Shown in pieces: positions 19,100 through 31,738 of a stretch of DNA of 64,000 nt (positions are counted from its first letter, which is position 1; each line of letters begins with the position of its first letter). The DNA is from Sphagnum compactum (lineage: Eukaryota; Bryophyta; Sphagnopsida; Sphagnales), in the NCBI GenBank assembly GCA_965153455.1, contig OZ234495.1, positions 20,952,875 to 21,016,874 on the forward strand, given 5' to 3'. The notes under the pieces were generated by a model. The model worked only from the letters and a program-made list of their open reading frames with translations, did no database searches and had not been told where the DNA came from. The translations under genes and the position numbers were made by a program.

Positions 19100-22000
19100 A
19101 TGTACTTGCACACTGCTCTTTTGTTGGGTGAACCCTAAAAATCAATGTTGTTCAGTTCTAGATATTCAATCTTAACTTGAACTCAAATCTAAAAAAATTG
19201 AAAATCTTTATTTTTAGAGATAAGATATTTCAAAATATTATCCCTCCTAAACCCTAGTGAGAAGTCACTCACCAACTCTTTTTTTGGGTTTTTTTTATTG
19301 TCTTTGTGTGAATGATATAGAGTTAGTGCTAGTTTATTCTCATAATTTATTCCTTTTATCATCTCAATGTGAATCCAACTTAGTATAAAATATATGAAGC
19401 TATATTTCATGTGTGAAAATGACTTTAAAAATAAACTTTGTTTGCAAATTGAATTACCATTCATGAATAGCTACATTTGTTACACACACATGCCTTTAAA
19501 CATGTTTGCTTAAAATGAAGTGAGGCAAGAGGTCTATTATTACTTATTCATAGTTGTAGATGCACCCAGAAAAAGAAAAAATGTAAAAATCCAAGATCTA
19601 GAATTCTCATAAAACATGTAAAGTTTGATGGATGTTGGATGGATAATTTATATTAATTGTTTTGTGACTAAATTTACCATGAAATAATCAATTCATGCTT
19701 TTAGGCCCAAAAACAACCTCACATTGGTTTTAATTGGTGTCATTAACTACATTCTCATATTTTATCATGTAATTGTTGTTTTTTACATGACCCCTTCATG
19801 ATGGTTTCCAATCCATGTTTTATTATAGGCAATGCTTTCAAACTATTATTGTATATATGATTGGAAACTAGTATGGTCTATGTTGTTGGCCCAATTGTTG
19901 AATTTTGAAAAGGAAAATGGCACACCTCTTTTAACTTATGTCTAAAATGGCACACCTATTTTCATTAAAATATGGAGTTTTATTTATTACTAAACTTTTA
20001 ATGACAAAAACTATTCAAATTCAATGCCTCCCAAATCTTAGGTCTAAACATTACAAAAATACTTTGATTAAACTCAACTCATTGAGGTTTTCCAACAATA
20101 CTAAAAGCTTGCACCCCAATTGCCTTAAAACTTTTAGTGTTGATTTTGTTTTTTTTTTTTTTTCAAAATTTTCTTCAACATGCAATAAATCTTGCATTGT
20201 ACCTATAATCATTACAAAACCACCTCAATACTTTCCTATCATAAAGGACTTTGCATTCGTATTAAGAGCGCAATAAGGAACATTATGTAGTTAGGAGACC
20301 TCAATCTGACATCAAAATAGACATTGAACTATTTTCTTGAAAAGATAGATTTATATAATAGCTTATGAATTACAAGTAATATTTAGGTGTTTGATGCTTC
20401 AATGTAAATTTTTAAGTCGATTTGCCAACTATTTGATCCAAGGTTGAACTTTATATTAATACAATTTTAATGTCCTTCAATTAAATAATTATTATCAAAT
20501 GTTAACTATTTCTACAAACTGAAAATGTATTTATATGTTTAGGTCATCTTACGGTTTTACATGTTGATTGTAGATTTTGCTCCAATGATAAGTTTCCATT
20601 ACATTTGTTTCATCTAAATGTGTTCATTGTCACCTCACAATTTTATAAGTCAAATATAACCAAATTATACAAAGTTGTGGAAATTATGAGTCAATTTGTG
20701 AATCATTAGATGATCATATGTGAAATCGTACGATGTTTTTCTAAATTCTCTACAAATGAAATGTTCTTAACATTCCTAACATCAATACTTACAAATTTTC
20801 TCCAACTAAGAATGCCTATACATGTAACAAGAAACAATGTTCCATTTTAATGACTTTTCATTAAACTAGATTGTGATCACAATGTTATTTGGGTAATGAC
20901 AACAACCTAATGGTAAAAGACCCTTATTATGATGTTGTCCAATGCTTTTGAATAAACTTGATCTTTTTATTTTCTAGCTAGTTGTATGTTATCTATCATT
21001 AAATTGATAAGTGATCATAACAAATCAAATAACATTTATATAAATATATAATTTATGAAATTAATGTAACCACAGGTATAGTTAAACCTTGTTATTTTGC
21101 ACAAGTCAAAATTTCACATGAAAGGTAAAAACACATTTGAATCTACCCATTTTAGACAAAAAATGTTATAATGTTTAAAATAATTGTAATTATTATAATA
21201 TTTTTGAAAAAATATAGTTTTAAGGAAACATTTTAAGATTTCCATCCCCATCAAATGGTCAAAATGTAAACAAACAATCAAGATACATAAAATGATTTAA
21301 AACCTGTTCAATTTGCAACCACTTTAATGTGATCAAATGATCGAAATTTCAAATGGTTACATATATGCAATGTATACATCATATATCATAATTTGGAGTT
21401 GTTTTTTATGCCAAAATGCATGTACTTTTGGTCCATGCCATATTCATCAATAAAATTTAAGTGAAAAAAGTGTGATGCCCAATTCATATATGTGCTTTTT
21501 TTTCATTTCAAGGTAGGTTAATATAATATAAACAAATCATAATGCATTTATGGCTTATGAATAGAAAAAAAACATGTCTCATGTGTGACATACATTAAAT
21601 TTTTTTGAAAAACTTATCAATATAAATAAAATTTGTTAATTTGCATCAATTTTATCATTCCCGCCCAAGATTTAATGCAAACATACCACCTACAACCCCA
21701 CTTTTGCAATACAATTTTAAATTTTCCAATTTTATGATGAATATTATTTTGTGATAAATCTATTTATACATTTTTAAATCTCCATCATTTAATAGACATT
21801 TGTAAATATGATTAACCCAAGTTTCAAGCTAATCAAATCTCCTCAAAATTCACAATTATATTTCCAATTGTGAAATTTCACTTCAACAAAATTATGATAA
21901 AATGTTGGAAAAAAATTCTTGTGATTACATTTTTCAGGACCCTAATGTGCTTTCACGCTAGAGGATAGTTCATGAAATCCCCATCATTGGTTTTCTTTTA

Positions 22001-22250
22001 TTTCATTGGTTAAGGGAATAATTTCAATTCATGAATAATATATTTTTAAATGGGGAATAAATTGGTAATCAATTCAAGTATTGATTTCAGAATGTCAAAA
22101 GAATGCCAATATTGAAAATAAAATGACATTTATAATATTGTTAATGTTGAATAATTTAAGAACCTCTAAAAATAGCTAGTGGTTATAATGTTACTTTCTA
22201 TTTGTAGGTGATAAATTCAATACATGGGTAAAAGTATGTGACAACTTTTA
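19100..22250. other. AT-rich duplicated DNA without genes
   Basis: Collinear with about 45060-48190 at high similarity. Both copies carry scattered indels in every frame, and the short ORFs are not conserved between them, so no gene is supported. Confidence 0.65.
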
Positions 22251-23640
22251 ACAACCTACAAAATTTAATGCAAACTAGATTTTTTTTCACTTTTCCTTGG
22301 TTTCCAATGTGTTCACACTATGTTCCTTTTAAATTCCCAATGGGTTCCCATCAGGTTCCCACTATGTCCCCAAGTTCCCAATGTGGTCCCCAACATTTTC
22401 TCCATAGCACCTCACTTTTATCCCATATGTTTTGGCAAATGTTCTTCTCCTTTTACTTATATAGGTGGACCAAAGGGGAGAAACTCCATACTTCAAAATA
22501 GAACCTTCTATTTTGGGGAGCCTCTAAAGTTTCATGTTTTTTTAATGGCGGGCCAATCAAATTGGCTTTGTCGCCAAAACAAATTTGAACTTCAGAGGCA
22601 CCTCATCTAATTAATAAGAGAGGTTTGAGTCTATTTATCACTATTTGGTTCCAGTTCAAGGCAAAATTTTATCCCCAAATCTCACAGAGATGCAAAGTCT
22701 TTTTTCCAGAGTGTTGACAATTTGTCAAACTTTATCACAAATTCATTTCTAGTTCAAGATAAACCTTTATCCTCAAATCATACCCAGATATACATAGACC
22801 AACAAAGGGCAAACAAAGGGGAAAAATATTAACAAATAAAAGAAAAAAAAACTATTAACAAGTGTCGGCCCTACTTGTTTGTCATTAATGTTGGACTTGG
22901 TAGAATAGGTCTCCTCTTCAAAAGAATGGAGTAAAAAATCAATGCCACAATTTCACCATAAATTTGTTTCCACTTGCCACTGTACTGTCTCCACGGAGAA
23001 TGTGTTATGCAAACTAAAAAATGCAATTCTATTTAACACCATGACCCAATATTTCCTTTTGTATTTGGAAGGTTCTTACAAAACACAATGTTCCTTTTAA
23101 TTTACAACCAACACTTACATTAATTTTATGGTGTCTCCAGGATTGCAAATTTCAAATTATATCAGGTTGATAAGAAGGGTTTTAGGGTTTTAATAATTAA
23201 AAACCTTTTCAACATAATAAGTTTTATTATTATATGTTGCAAGGGTTTTTAGGGTTTTTTTTAGGGTTTTTTATAAAACCCTAAAACCCTTGCAACATAC
23301 AATAATACGTATAGTTTTAAACTTGCTTGTATCTTACAAGCACCTCACAACTTTAAAACACACAAACTACATCCAAAGAAGAAGAATGATTCCATTCTCC
23401 AAAGAAGAAGAAATTCCGAATCAAAGGAAGAAAACGACACATAATCCAAAGAAGAAAAATAATTCTAGAAGTTGCAAATCAAAGGCAAAGAAAGAGAATA
23501 AACTTAGAAGCTCCATAATCCAAGGAAGAAAAAGATCCAAAATCAAAGGAAGAAGAACAAGAATATGCATAATTTGACAAAGATAATGAATGTTTCCATT
23601 CTCGATGGAAGAAGAAGATTCAAATCCAAGAAGGAAAAAG
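22250..23640. other. Junction region between duplication units
   Basis: It contains two copies of a short repeat (CAAGGCAAAATTTTATCCCC near 22655, and a variant near 22755) also seen near 18290, 41610 and 41710; a palindrome with telomere-like motifs (23233-23299); and an A/G-rich tract. No gene recognised. Confidence 0.5.
23233..23299. repeat. Inverted repeat with TTTAGGG-like motifs
   Basis: Arms TATGTTGCAAGGGTTTT(T)AGGG and its complement CCCTAAAACCCTTGCAACATA lie around a short T-rich loop that holds further TTTAGGG units. It could fold into a 25-bp hairpin. Related single arms occur near 40690 and 43185. Confidence 0.6.
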
Positions 23641-23720
23641 AAGAACAAGAACAAGCAAATCCAAATACAAGGAGGAAGAAGAAGAAGATCCAAATCCAAG
23701 AAAAAAAGAAGTTGATGATC
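23350..23720 (+). repeat. Purine-rich imperfect repeat (CCAAAGAAGAAGAA type)
   Basis: Repeated CCAAAG/AAGAAGAA and TCCAAATCCAAG phrases of variable spacing. The open frames it produces on both strands (Lys/Glu-rich or Phe/Leu-rich) are compositional artefacts. A shorter version is at 3430-3490 in unit A. Confidence 0.6.
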
Positions 23721-23929
23721 TATAATCCAACAAAGAAGCACAACATAGATGGTGTTATTTGTTATGGTCTACATCACAAAAACTATGTCCAAGAAAATCA
23801 CAATTCCAATACACATGAACTAAAATATCCCACATTTGTAGAAGCGACAACATGATGTTACACACCTACTTGGAGTACAGCAGTTCGCAACAAATCAAGC
23901 TCATAGCTAGGGGATCTAATCACAAAATA

Positions 23930-24640
23930 AACATTGCTGCATTCAAAGTATTTAAAGTAGTTGCCCCATTTTACTATTTTGGGTACCAAGAGTGCAATGA
24001 GTTGATAGGCCGCCTTTCCTTTTGAGAGTTGAATGGCCCATCGAATTTCTTCAAGAAATCTCCGACGAGATTCACGAGACGGAGTTATTAAAGTTTTCAC
24101 TCTGCCCCATTTCCAGATATGATTGATTGAGAACCCTATAAATTGAAACCCAGATTTGGTGTTGACTATCAAGGTCTTATCTGGGTGCAATTTCAGTCCC
24201 ATGCACTTTAACCATTCCTCCAAGAATGTATGAGCCTGTTCTATGACTCCATGGATTGGTGAAGTACAACAAAGTTGTTGACATATCTAACCAGTATCGG
24301 AGTCCATTTTTTAGGGTGTGCTTTTAGTGCCCACTCCCTCAAAGTTGTCTCCATCCCATGGAGAACAATGTTGGCTAGCAGTGGGAAGAAGATAATGCCA
24401 CAGGTGCCCATATTTATGATTTCCATGTACTGAGGATTATTTCCCAATTTAGTCATGATGTCGGCTTTAAGCCAGGCTTTTACCTGTTTGGTTAGACTAG
24501 GCAGAGTTTTTAGTTTGTTTAAGAAGGTTTCGTGGTTGATGTAATTAAAACATTTGGAAATGTTTGCATTCAAAACATATTTAGGCTTGGCTTGAATAGC
24601 TAAGAATATGGCTTTAATGGCGGCATCTTGGCAGCAAACA
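23930..24640 (-). pseudogene. Group II intron reverse transcriptase/maturase fragment
   Basis: Two adjoining frames (24241-24640, then 23930-24223) encode the central RT and X domains of a bacterial/organellar group II intron protein: AIQAKPKYVLNANISKCFN, then GIIFFPLLANIVLHGMET, then the catalytic region RYVNNFVVLH, then GFQFIGFSI and a maturase-like helix set ending WGNYFKYFEC. The catalytic YADD is VNN here, QGG(I)ISP is altered, and a frame break lies near 24230. The N-terminal RT and the C-terminal DNA-binding/endonuclease parts are absent. It is a dead organelle-derived copy. Confidence 0.85.
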
Positions 24641-24654
24641 TTTTATTTTTTTCC

Positions 24655-25110
24655 GCTGTTTAAACTTAGCCTGCTTTGTCCTTCGACTAATTGTTTGCAT
24701 TGGATTTCAGGTTTTCTATTGCACTCCCTTTCTTAGGGTTCTTTCCACCTTTCCCTCACGGTACTTGTACGCTATCGATCACTGAGGAATACTTAGGCTT
24801 AAAGGGTGGTCCCCCTTGGTCACATAAAAACGATCATAATTCAATCATGGTATTTTACTTATCAAATCAAACCATGGGAAAAAATCTACAAGGCTATCAC
24901 CTTCTTTGGCAAGATTTTCTAACCTTTTCACAATTCCTTAAATGGTTTTTCCATCATTCAATTTCGAACAAATTAAATGAAGAAAGAAGGCCGAAAAAAC
25001 ACTTTGCACTTTCTCAGCCTTCTCACAAAGCCTAATCCGCTTTCGCTTGCCGCTACTAATGGAATTTCAGTTGATTTCCTTTCCTTTAGCTACTTAAATG
25101 TTTCAGTTTG
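24655..25110 (-). rRNA. Organelle-type 23S rRNA fragment (5' domain)
   Basis: On the minus strand this reads AACTGAAACATTTAAGTAGC, GAAATCAACTGAAATTCC, TAGTAGCGGCAAGCGAA, GGACCACCCTTTAAGCC, then AGTACCGTGAGGGAAAGG and AACCTGAAATCC. That is the universally conserved 5'-domain of bacterial-type large-subunit rRNA (roughly E. coli 23S positions 190-500). It is not cytosolic 25S. The central expansion is AT-rich and diverged, so it is a nuclear copy of mitochondrial or plastid DNA, not a functional gene. It is followed directly by the group II intron RT fragment in the same orientation. Which organelle is undecided. Confidence 0.85.
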
Positions 25111-26124
25111 CTAAGTTTTGAAAATCCAAAGCAGAGCGCAACACACTAATGTGCCGCTCTTCTCAGATACAATTTCCCAATTTGAGATCCATGGATCACA
25201 GATGATGCTAGAATACACCAACACAACCCCAAATGGCTCATTTGGGTGCAAAATCACCACTAACTGTGAATTATTGCCGTGATAATGGTGTTCATTGTGG
25301 TCTTCAACAAGACAAAACTTGGTGACAATCTCATTTTTCCTTTGAATCAACTTTTGTTTTCTCGGCAATCTAATTATTCTAAATTGTCTTTTGTTTTTGC
25401 ATTGACATTGAATTGCTCCTAAGAACTAGATGTGTAGATTTTATCAATTCTCCATTGTTTTCGGAATTGAAAATGGAATCCTTACAACATTCTTTCCCCA
25501 TCTCCAAAAGCTCGAAATCCTTGTTTTATGATTGTTGTGATTGGGAAAGAAGAGCACAATGAGGCAACAATCAACACACTAATAGAGCTTCCGCCAACAA
25601 AACAACATGAGTAATTTGCTCATCATCACTACAACGAAACTTTGATATTTTCTCTACAACTTGCAAATCTTGGGCGATTCCTAATCCAACATCACAACAT
25701 CAATGGCATGAATGATGCGTCCTTTTGGGTAAAGCAAAACTTCACACTCCAATTCACCATCTTCTTCATGATGTGCAGTATCAAGATTGAAGAGTATCAT
25801 GTGGTCTCTTTGAGATACGAACTCTGAAGCCTAAACACCAAAAACACCATGTACAACATCAATCAATTTCGACATTCGAACAAAGTTGACATGTTCATCG
25901 TCCCTCTTGAATTGTGAGCTTCAAGAAAAAAAAGAAAATTGTTACCAAATGTGTCAATGTGCCAAAAAACAAACAAAATTCTTTGTTGCATTCTGACTCT
26001 CCCTCTTTCTCAAGATTCAAACCATAATCAACATGAAAATAAATTCCTTTTCTTCAAATTCAAGAGCATGGAACACAAATTTCCTAAATTCTAAAATTTT
26101 GTTTTGGTTGTCTTCTCCAAGATT

Positions 26125-26575
26125 TGTACTTTGCAAGCTTGCATTCAGACTTCGTTTGGGAAATTCTCTATTTTCACCAAGATCTGTAATTTTGCAAACT
26201 TGCATTCAAACTTCTTTTTGGAGATTTTTTTTTCATCTAAACATCTGTAATTCTGCTAGCTTGCATTCAAACTTCTCTTTGGAAAATCTTTGTTTTAGGC
26301 TCCAAAGACATGTAGTCTTGTGAGCTTGCATTTCAGACTTTTTTTTTGTCTTCCCCAAATTTTGTAACTCTGCAAGCTTGCATTCAGACTTCTTCTTGGA
26401 AATGTTTATTTCCTTTTCTAAGATAGATCTATAATTCTGTGAGCTTACATTCAACTTCTTTTTGGAGTTTATTTCCTGTCTTCTCCAAGATCTATATTTC
26501 AGGTGAACTTGCATTTAGACTTCTTTGCAAAAAACAATTAGTGTTCCCCAAAGTCTGTAATTCTAACCCTGATTT
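26125..26575. repeat. Minisatellite, about 60-bp period (copy B)
   Basis: Counterpart of 5985-6420, with the same GCTTGCATTCAAACTTCTTTT core. Confidence 0.8.
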
Positions 26576-26989
26576 CTTTATGGAATTTATTTTGGATATA
26601 ATGGTTCTCATATGAGAGTTTCTTTTCTTTTCTTTTTTTTCATGAAGGGTTCTTGCAGGATGAAAATTAATCTTCCATGATGGCTCTTGATCCTGTTTTT
26701 TATGGTCAATCATCAGGGGAAATCAACTTACTTGCTCGAAAGTAAGACCTTCCTCACGAAAGATGGCAAGCAAAAGAATGGGGAAGACTTCTGGACTCAA
26801 CCCATTCATGTACTGGAACATCCAATGCCCCTAAACCCTAAACTCTCAATCCTGTCTAAAACAAATTGATGATGACTATCAACAATCCCTTGACATGACA
26901 ACTGTTGCAAATTCACACGAAAGTTTTAATAGAAATTCTCACAACTTCAGGAGTCAGATTTTGCAATTTCTTAACATTGATGCACTCAT

Positions 26990-27325
26990 ACTCATTGAAA
27001 ACTTTTACAAACAATTTTTCTGAGACTGAAAACTTGAGCATTCACTCTCTTGTTAGTAATGTTCAACAAAGTAGGATGGGTGTGTGGGTGGGTTTCCAAA
27101 GAAAGGATCTGGAGGTGTGCACAACACCTGTGGGCAATCAGCTGGAAGCAAATGATGTTAAGGCAGCTAATTTCAATTGTTTGATTAGTGTCATCCCAAA
27201 CAACACTTGCTGCTTTCTCTGGCTTGAACAACTCCACAATGATACACATGTGAGATCCACAATGGCGACGAACTGCTAATGTCCTCACAATTTGTGCTGC
27301 ATCCTCTGCATCTGGATCTTGCCCC
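26990..27325 (-). pseudogene. RCK-core exon of channel relic, copy B (frame open, acceptor mutated)
   Basis: An open frame from DPDAEDAAQIVRTLAV through WDDTNQTIEISCL to a region ending NAQVFSLRKI. DPDAEDA is a signature of Slo-family RCK1 domains, next to the Ca2+-sensing half. The dinucleotide before GATCC is AA, where copy A has AG. Confidence 0.7.
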
Positions 27326-27869
27326 AGAATTTTCCAAAGAAATATTTCAACATATTAAGGATTAAAAAAAATCTAAAATCTTGGCATGATATCATGGTTT
27401 CAATAAGTTGAATGTTGTGGTATATTATTTATAAATTAATAAATTCTGGCTCATATTGCTTGACAACTAATTAGGTAGTGCATCTTACTCTTACAAATTT
27501 GACACATGACAAATATTGCTGCTTACTTACCTTGGCTTGATGATCCACTAACAAATAAAATGCAGTTGCAACTTTTGCACTGACACAATCTAAGTCAAAG
27601 TCCTCCACAGTATGAACTCAACTTGGTGTTAGTAGGACGTCAACAATGTCTTCAGCTACAAATCAGTGTCCACAGAAAATGATCACTTTACAGATATGAC
27701 ACACTCTCATATATAGGTATTAACTTATGGCAGTGCCACTATTGTGCCTTTTTTTGCACTGTAAAGCACACTCCCTGGTACTAATATGCTAGGGCTACCA
27801 TTGCCATACCAACCTAGGTCCTTTGATGAATATCCCTGAAACCACATATAGGAATCAAGAGGAGGTGGG

Positions 27870-30480
27870 GGGCAAACATGCTTACGACAGTTTGTACATG
27901 GGGTCATGAGTACAATCCAGAGAGGAACTGCATTCATATCTGCAATGCAGTACAAAGTTAACTAGCTCAGTTTCGTTGCATGCAAATCTAAACAGAAAAA
28001 AAGAACCCATGGGTATTATAACTAGCATGCCACATCCACCCAAATTCATTTCATTACACTTGAAGAAAAAAAACCTTTATTGTGATTTTCATGATAGAAA
28101 TTAATTAAAAAGTCTTCAACAATCCAATAAGTCAAGTTCCCACTAGAAATGATGAAACATCACCTTCCTCACACTAAACTTGCCACCAAATGGTCTGCAA
28201 CATATTTATATGCACAAAAGAAATCAATATCAATTCACATCAAATAGTATTAGCTCAAACTAAACATGTCCCTGAGGATCATCAATCATACCATGACTAA
28301 AGGGTCTACATGGCGTAAAACAATATTTATGTAAAATCTCAAATCCAAATCGTCAAGAAGTGGAGTTCAAAGGTCACACCTGTGAGATGCAAGTTGTAAA
28401 ATTTGATTGATTTCAGCTAGCAAAATTAAGACAGCACCCAATATTATGAAAATAATAAGTGACCTTCCCCAATTGGATCTCAGGATTGTCACTCGAAAGA
28501 GATTCTGGCCCTTCACCCAAAGCTTCTTACAGTCAGTTGCATGTCCAAAGAATGGCTGAAAGTTGAATATCATACATACCTACTCCAAATGTGTACCTGA
28601 CAAGATGCCACCACCCCTAAGCCAACCCACTTGAGTGATCATAGGAATAATCCTAAATTGCAGGAAAAGAAAATTTAGTGTCTTGGAAAATTGTCAAGCC
28701 AATTACCTAATACCAAATTATTATTATTATTATTACTATTATTTGGGAAGGCTAAGATACAATCTCTCTTGATACTAGGATGGCCAACTTATTACCTGAG
28801 AACTTGCAAAAAGAGCAAAATTTTAGCGCCATTCTTCTTACCAGGGTTGTGAATTATAATCCTAACATGCTTACAATGGTTTGTATGGGACCATGAGTAC
28901 AATCATGAAAGGAAATGCATTAATATTTGGAATGCAGTACAAAGTTGACTAGATTAGTTTCCTTGCATGCAAATTTAAAAAATATCCCATGTATTATAAC
29001 TAGTATACCACATCCACCCAATTCATTTCATTATGTTCGAAGAAAACCTTTATTGTGATTTTGATGATAGAACTCAACAAGAAAGTCTTCAACAATTCGA
29101 TAACTCAAGTTCACATTAACAATGATGAAACATCACCTTCTTCACACTAAACTTACCACCAAATGGTCTACAACATATGTATAATATGCATTAAAAAAAT
29201 CAATATTAATTCACACCAAATAGTATTAGTTCGAACTAAACATGTCCCTAAGGATTATTAGTCATATCATGACAAAAGGGTCTACGTGGGATAAAAAAAT
29301 ATTTATGTAAAAGGGTCCAAGCATGATTGGGGTACCACATTTGAACCCTAAGAACTCATTTCAAGGACTCCCAAATCACTTTTTTCTTCATTTCTCCCAC
29401 GACCTATCTTACATTTCATATTATTTTGTCATGTCAAATGAAATAATTTTGGTCCAAATTTTATATCGTCTTTTGAAATATTTATTAATTTCACTTATGG
29501 AAATGAAAATAGTAAAATTTGTCCAAAATGAGTCATGTTCTATTAATGGTCCAAAATTCCCAAAAATTTGACTTTTTGAAACTTCTTACATTACAATAGG
29601 GCATTTGATTCTTGTCACATTCATATATATTATACACATTAACACATAAGGTGTTTGTGGTAAAAATCTTGGGCCAAAAAAAATTGTTTAAACATTCTTC
29701 ATGAATCTTTGAACTTTGTTTCCTCATGAGACAAAGTCTTGGATTTTTGTCAAGGACTTGGTAAGAATCCATAAACTTGTTCAAATTTGACATTTTATGC
29801 ATAGAATAATAATTTTATAATGTATATATTTATGAATAAAATCAAACTTTCAAGATGAATGTGTCATTAAGTTTCAATAACATGTTTACGTGAGGGGTCC
29901 AATGAATATAAAATAAAATAATATTTTTGAGTACCCCAACCATGCTTTGACCCAAAATTTCAGATCTAAATTGTCAAGAAGTGGAGTTCAAAAGAGTTCA
30001 CACCTATGAGATGCAAGCTTTAATATTTGATTAATTTGAGCTAACAAAATTAAGACAACACCCAAAATTACGAAAATAACAATTAACCTTCCCCAATTGG
30101 ATTTTGTAATTGTCACTCAAGAAAGATTCCACCCCTTCAGCCTACGCCTTATAGGGTCAATTGCATGTCCAAAGACTGGATGAAAGTTGAATATCGTACA
30201 TACCCACTCCAAATGTATACATGAGAAAGAATGAAAATACGTTCAAGCTAATGGCAACACCCCTAAGCCAACCCACTTGAGTGATCATAGGAGTAATCAT
30301 AAATTTAGGAAAAAGAATTTAGTGTCCTGAAAAATTCTCAAGTCAACCTAATACCATATTGTTATTGTTATTATTATTTTGGAAGGCTAAGGTACAATCT
30401 CTCTTGATAACAAGATGGTCAAGGAAACTTATTACCTGAGAACCTGGAGGAAGAGCAGAATTTCAGCACCATTATTCTTA
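27870..30480. repeat. Tandem duplication of channel exons within unit B
   Basis: 27870-28850 (RCK exon, S6 exon, S4-S5 region) is repeated at 28860-30480. Both contain the ATTATTATT microsatellite (28722-28743, 30358-30378) and the S6 exon. The second copy is longer because of the element at 29313-29953. Unit A has one copy (7740-8600). Confidence 0.75.
29313..29953. mobile_element. 641-bp non-autonomous TIR element
   Basis: The ends GGGTCCAAGCATGATTGGGG and CCCCAACCATGCTTTGACCC are inverted repeats of about 24 bp. AAAA flanks each side (29309-29312 and 29954-29957). The allele without it is visible next door (28329 onwards: TATGTAAAATCTC), confirming the boundaries. The interior is AT-rich and non-coding. 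The superfamily is uncertain: a 4-bp A-run cannot distinguish TSD types. Confidence 0.85.
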
Positions 30481-31738
30481 CCAGGGCTATAAATTCCGAC
30501 CCAAACTCCAAAATCTTAGTTATCACATGTAGGAGATCATGTTACCCTGAACACTCAAAGGAAAAGATTCTAAATAATGAAAAACTCATTCATATTTTGG
30601 AAATTTGATTAAAATTTCCAAAGGACTATCAAAAATTATGCTTGTAGCTACTATTATTTCCACTAATTTGCCTCTTCTGGAGTTCAGCAATAATTTGATA
30701 TTTTGCCTAAAAATAACAAAAATAACAATCTATTAATCTAAGTGTATCATGGATCTGAAGAATCATGTGAGTCCTAATTAAAAGGAGGAGGTGGATGGGT
30801 AATGAATAAACCTCCAATACAAGATGATAGGAAGAGTACTGACAAATATGTGAAAAAAAAACTCAAACATGAAGTTCACATGGAAAAAAAACCTAGAACT
30901 TCAATCCCTGAGTTCAATTTACTCTTGTAACACCAAATTAGAATATTCAATCCTGCTAATTCTATAACAAAATTGGGTAAGATTGCCTTTGTGAGGAGAA
31001 GAAAATTGACACGGAGGACTTTGAGCAAGAATTTTTTGCAGTTTTGGAGAACTAAATTTGTGAGAAAACTTAAACATAGTTTCATTGTTGTACGTACCTT
31101 TGTTGTGTAGATTTGCTCGCCTTTGGATTGTCTTTCGAGCAACAACAAGTCATCAATCATCTGTCCCGCAACTAGCCTGTCAATTTTCCAAAACTCGAGT
31201 GTGGCAAAGATGAAGAACTCTTGTCTTGTTGGTGCTGTTGTTTGAAATTGTAAGTTTCCATATTCAATCCCTCAAAATAAAAGTCTAGACATAATGGTCT
31301 AGGATGTACAACAAGGCTCAGAAGATACCTATGATCATCCCTATTTTCTTGGGTCGAGAACCTTACAACTGCTGTAATGAAGAAATGAGGACTTTACTGC
31401 ATTTATGCATTATATTTGAATATTTTTTCCCCATTGATAGTGTAGAGCAACATCAAACCCAAGCTCCCCATATCTGATATTTAATAATAAAAAACATCCC
31501 TAACTTCATATGCATAATGTCTTGGCCCTACGAAGGAAAAATCATATTCATTAAATAATGAAACGGTTGAAGAAGGAAATAGGATTCTAGCTTACACCCC
31601 AAGATACTGCAAATGCATAGGGGCAAGTCTCATCACATGGCAAAGACAATGAATGCAAATGCTTACTAATTACAGAACAACATGTGATTATACATCATCC
31701 ATGTGCCAATATAAATTGGCACACTGAAACAACACATT

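Larger units (their letters stand above)
3420..22250. repeat. Segmental duplication, unit A
   Basis: This block is collinear with unit B. Matching anchors are 3420-3692 with about 23640-23932; 4500-14270 with 25200-36070; and about 18390-22250 with 44270-48190. Homology covers genes, introns, a MITE and anonymous AT-rich DNA in the same order and orientation, so it is a DNA-level tandem duplication. The segment 14270-18390 has no counterpart in B, where 36070-44270 sits instead. Private to A is the solo LTR at 3693-4488. Confidence 0.85.
25200..31215 (-). pseudogene. Slo/BK-type K+ channel pseudogene, copy B
   Basis: Same exon order as copy A. The RCK-core exon (26990-27325) keeps an open frame with DPDAEDAAQIVRTLAV, then IIVELFKPEKAASVVWDD. 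However, its acceptor has changed from TAG/GAT to CAAGAT, so the exon would not splice in frame. The S6 exon is well kept (28380-28510: SNWGRSLIIFIILGAVLIL, AEINQILQLASHR/GTGTGA). The following RCK exon is frame-shifted. The S6/RCK block is duplicated in tandem (27870-28850 and 28860-30480), the second copy being interrupted by a TIR element. The 3' RCK exon (25270-25820) has several stops. It was inactivated independently of copy A. Confidence 0.7.

Noticed and set aside
19938-20276. 112-codon plus ORF with partial counterpart at 45903-46163
   Set aside because: The frame is broken differently in the two units; composition is like the flanking AT-rich DNA.
23290-23855. Lys/Glu-rich plus ORFs and Leu/Phe-rich minus ORF
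   Set aside because: Produced by the A/G-rich imperfect repeat; no conserved frame in unit A.
24691-25035. 114-codon plus-strand ORF
   Set aside because: Antisense to the conserved 23S rRNA fragment; the open frame is accidental.
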